Part shown: positions 60,925 through 64,000 of the stretch, in pieces | Layout of the letters: each line of letters opens with the position of its first letter | Position numbering within the stretch: the stretch's first letter is position 1 | DNA from: Pogonophryne albipinna | Lineage: Eukaryota; Chordata; Actinopteri; Perciformes; Artedidraconidae | Assembly: GCA_028583405.1 (NCBI GenBank) | Contig: CM053261.1 | Span: forward strand, 11,526,459-11,590,458 | DNA: 64,000 bases | Direction: 5' to 3' | Translations under genes and position numbers: made by a program | Notes under the pieces: generated by a model | The model's input: the letters and a program-made list of their open reading frames with translations, nothing else | Databases searched by the model: none | What the model was told of the DNA's origin: nothing

Positions 60925-61310
60925 AATATTGAATCCATGTTGAAACCCGGACATTGAAATTAAACAGAAAGCGCAAATTGTTTTAATGTTGAATAAACGT
61001 TGGACTTTCAACCATAACTGACACTATCAATGTTGATTCAACCATCATCTAAATAGGAATCTACATGCACATTTTTGGTTGATTTTACATTGAATCAATG
61101 TTAGGAATCGACATTGATTCAACCATCATCCAAATGGGAATCTACATGTAAATTGTAGTTGATTTTATATTGAATCAGTGTTAGGAATCAATATTGATTC
61201 AACCATCATCCAAATGGGAATCTACATATACATTTTAGTTGATTTGATATTGAATCAGTGTTAGGAATCAATATTGATTCAACCATCATCTAAATGGGAA
61301 TCTAAATGTA
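60925..61310. repeat. Tandem repeat of about 68 bp with ATTGATTCAACC
   Basis: At least three nearly identical units contain CATTGATTCAACCATCATC, then AAATGGGAATCTACAT, then GTTGATTTTATATTGAATCA. Diverged TGTTGAAAC motifs precede them. Confidence 0.85.
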
Positions 61311-61939
61311 AAACTTACATTAAAATATTCAACTTTTCTAAGCATACTGTAAACACATTAAAAAAGTGAATTTTTTTCTCCAATGAGTTTTCTGCGTATA
61401 GGTCTACATCTTAACAGACCATTAACAAGTGCAACATCAATACTGTACTGAATGAAGTGGTCCAAACTTGTAAACACACACTACACCATGTATTGTTGGC
61501 AGACGATTGTTATTAGCTTGTTCAAAATTACCTTGAATTACCATATTTCCCAAAACTAAAAATGACAGAAAACATGATTTTAATATTCAAATTTATTTTA
61601 GAAAACAGGCAGCAATGCGTCCCTGAGCAAGACTCTTAACCCGTTATTGCTCCCCAAACGCTGTGGAATAAATGCAGAGGACACATCGTGTGTGCAAATA
61701 TACAGTGACACAAGATACCCCCATAAAAAATAGAGGGTGTGTAAGAACCATTGGTGCAACTCCAAACAAGAACAGCCTGAAGCTTCAAGTCTTCCATGAA
61801 GACGAAGCTGTAAACATTTGACTTATTTTTGACTGTAAGAACAACAGTCTATTGTCCATGAAAGAACAGTATTGTCTATGAGGCGGTAACCTTTGTACTG
61901 TATGCACAAGGAAAACACATTAGAGTGTGGTGGGGTACC
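61311..61939. other. Non-coding stretch, probable 3' flank of the DUF4806-type gene
   Basis: No supported exon. If the gene to the right is transcribed its 3' UTR lies here. Confidence 0.35.
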
Positions 61940-63537
61940 CTAAGTTAGACTTGCGTTCGTTTCACTTGTGTTCGTTTCTCTTGTGTTCCTTGGGATGCCT
62001 CCCTCGCGCTCTGGAGCATAACGAAGCCACTTCTTCACAGTTTCACTGAAGCCATTGTGGGTCAGCTTGCGGTGGAACTGCCGAGCAGCAGCTGAAAGAC
62101 AAGATTACAAAAATAAGCGTGAGGAAGAGAGAGAGTGTGTGTATCCCATACAACTTCTGTTATAATAAGAAAATCACTCACTCTGTACAGTAACACAAGC
62201 TACAGTCAGCAGCCAGTTTGCTAAAAGACTGGACTGGAAAGAGGAGCAAATGGCTAGCCTGGCTCTATCCAGGTAATAACATTTGCATCCGAGCACCTCT
62301 AAAGCTCACCAATTAGGTTGTCTTTTTTTGGTTTATTTCTTATAGCTTCACCATCACCTGATTCCAACCTAACCTTTTTTGTTAGATTAAGTTCATGCTT
62401 TATTCTTCAACAGGGGATTACAGAGAGACATGAAACAAGGGCAGAGAAGAGACATAAAATACATTATAGGAGTTGGATTCAAACTCGGTAGTTGGTACTA
62501 TATGGCTCATAAAGAGCATAATTATGTTCTGAATCACCATCAGTCACACCTCACTCCCTAAACTTAAGCTAATAAGTAGTTTGCAGGGGAGGAAACTCAC
62601 CAAACATGCAGTCTTGTATTTCCGGTTCCTTGAATGGCTTCTTGCTGCTGCAACGCTTGTCTTTCTTTCCAGCGTAAGGCTAAGGCGTTAGTCAGAGCAG
62701 TTGCCAGCATCCGTCTGATCAGGTTCTCTGAATTGGTGCCTCCTACCAGAGCCAGACGAGCAATCTAAATCAGACGAGAGAAACAAATAGGCCACTGCTT
62801 TAACTGTTGTATTGAGCTACGTTCTGTGGGACATACGTTAGAAACAGCACAACAGCACTCTTATTTCATACACAGAGACCAACTTTGTTTTTTATACACT
62901 TGATACACTGATATTCCAGCCCATGGTATTCAGTCAAGTTCATGCCAGTCGTTATGTTTAACCACTTTAACCCTGGTGTCCCAATTTTGGTCATGTCAAT
63001 ATAAATGTTAGATGTAAATGTTACTACAATTATATGTGGTTGAGTAGCTAAGACTAGAATTATTTGTGGTTGAGTAGCTAAAGGGCAATAACTAAGCACA
63101 TTTTGACCGCACTGATATTATCCACATTTCATAAATGAATGCAGTTCAGTCTGTCAAATTACCATCTTTTGACGGACTGATTCATTCTTCAGCAATGATT
63201 CAGCCTCATTGAAGTCGTCTTCATTGGCGATTGGCAGCTGGATGGAGAACATATGGGTTGTGGCTGACCCTGGTCCCTGACTACCAGCCGTGGTCATGTT
63301 GCCCTCTGCCAACTCATTCTTGATGAACTGCACATCTCTGGACAGGCCCTTTACCACCACAAGTACTTCAGCGAGCATTGAAGTCATCTTCTGGATGGCA
63401 ATGTCTTAAGAAAAATATAAGTGAGAATTGAAAATAACTTGCAAATGACTCATGAGGAATTACACTAAGTCTAATAGACTTGCCTTTCAAAAGCAGCCTG
63501 GTGTCAGTGTCATCGCCGTGCATCTGTGTGGTTCCAT
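61940..63537 (-). pseudogene. DUF4806-type gene, partial, apparent frameshift
   Basis: Exons in transcript order: 63484-63537, 63163-63404, 62601-62764, 61940-62091 (TAG at 61940-61942); upstream exons lie beyond the window. The joined protein reads MTSMLAEVLVVVKGLSRDVQ, FSIQLPIANEDDFNEAESLL, VRQKMIARLALVGGTNSENL, IRRMLATALTNALA, then YAGKKDKRCSSKKPFKEPE, then AAARQFHRKLTHNGFSETVK and KWLRYAPEREGG. This order matches the DUF4806 domain of many lineage-expanded fish proteins of unknown role. The third exon needs a one-base shift near 62,674-62,680 to link NALA to YAGKK. Its length (164 nt) is likewise one base off the phase needed at its donor. The first intron uses a GC donor (AG|GCAAGT). It may be a decaying copy or carry an assembly error. 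Confidence 0.65.
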
Positions 63538-63594
63538 CTGTAAAACGCAAACATTCATGAGACTTAATCACTGCACACATTTTGAAAGGTTATT

Positions 63595-63617
63595 AGGTGT
63601 GTGTGTGTGTGTGTGTG
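63595..63617. repeat. Short GT microsatellite
   Basis: About ten GT units in the flank of the DUF4806-type gene. Confidence 0.8.
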
Positions 63618-63919
63618 AATATATTGTGATCAAGTGTTTAGTCAGTAACAGGGGTCTCCCCTTCCCTACAGCTCTTTGGTAAACAGAAAAGGCATTTTCA
63701 GTATCCTATCAGGAGAGAGAACTCATACAGATTAATTGAATACACAGGACCACAATGGAAACAAGCCCTCAGGGCTTTTTGTTATCCTTGGCTTTTAGCA
63801 TTATTGTATAACTGTGCCCCTGTACTTTTTTCAAACTGTTGATAAAGTATTCAATCAAAGAGGGCAGATGAACAAAGAAGAGAGCAATGATCATCATCAG
63901 AATATAGAGATTTAACCTT

Positions 63920-63948
63920 TTCACACACGCACGCACGCGCGCGCGCAC

Positions 63949-64000
<52 letters not shown>
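63920..64000. repeat. CA/CG microsatellite at window end
   Basis: CACGCACGCGCGCG is followed by a CA run that continues to the last base and probably beyond. Confidence 0.95.

Overview
The window is vertebrate nuclear DNA, most likely from a ray-finned fish. Genes are split into small exons with GT-AG introns. Intergenic space holds CA, GA and CT microsatellites, L2-like LINE tails and many short DNA transposons (hAT, PIF/Harbinger and THAP types) of the kind common in teleosts. The lox-snx24 pairing matches the vertebrate LOX/SNX24 neighbourhood as I remember it. All gene calls come from reading translations and splice signals by eye; no search was run.

Layout. 0.36-0.76 kb: MITE-like repeat. 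1.48-2.56 kb (+): last two exons of an unrecognised gene. 5.4-10.4 kb (-): complete seven-exon sorting nexin 24 (172 aa). 10.78-19.09 kb: five nested DNA transposons, resolved by their target-site duplications; the outermost is a decayed element with a THAP-like gene. 20.3-26.8 kb (-): complete seven-exon lysyl oxidase (415 aa), with a MITE in intron 2. 27.6-31.2 kb: composite repeat that recurs at 52.4-55.7 kb; the first copy carries a hAT insertion whose empty site is preserved in the second. 32.35 kb: very long CA microsatellite. 32.9-33.5 kb: LINE fragment. 35.4-42.4 kb (-): animal haem peroxidase of the MPO/EPX/LPO group whose reading frame continues into a collagen-like repeat exon and a C1q exon (predicted 1,029 aa). 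42.5-43.6 and 48.5-49.4 kb: LINE reverse-transcriptase fragments. 54.1-54.5 kb (-): hAT transposase amino-terminal exon. 56.1-58.7 kb: two satellite-like arrays. 61.9-63.5 kb (-): DUF4806-type gene with an apparent frameshift, continuing beyond the window.

lox and the peroxidase are both secreted oxidative enzymes: one cross-links collagen and elastin, the other would make antimicrobial oxidants. Nothing in the sequence shows that they are co-regulated. The most interesting items are the peroxidase-collagen-C1q chimera, with a 21-nt exon and a repeat exon open in two frames, and the nested transposon stack, in which two Harbinger elements landed inside the terminal repeat of the THAP element.
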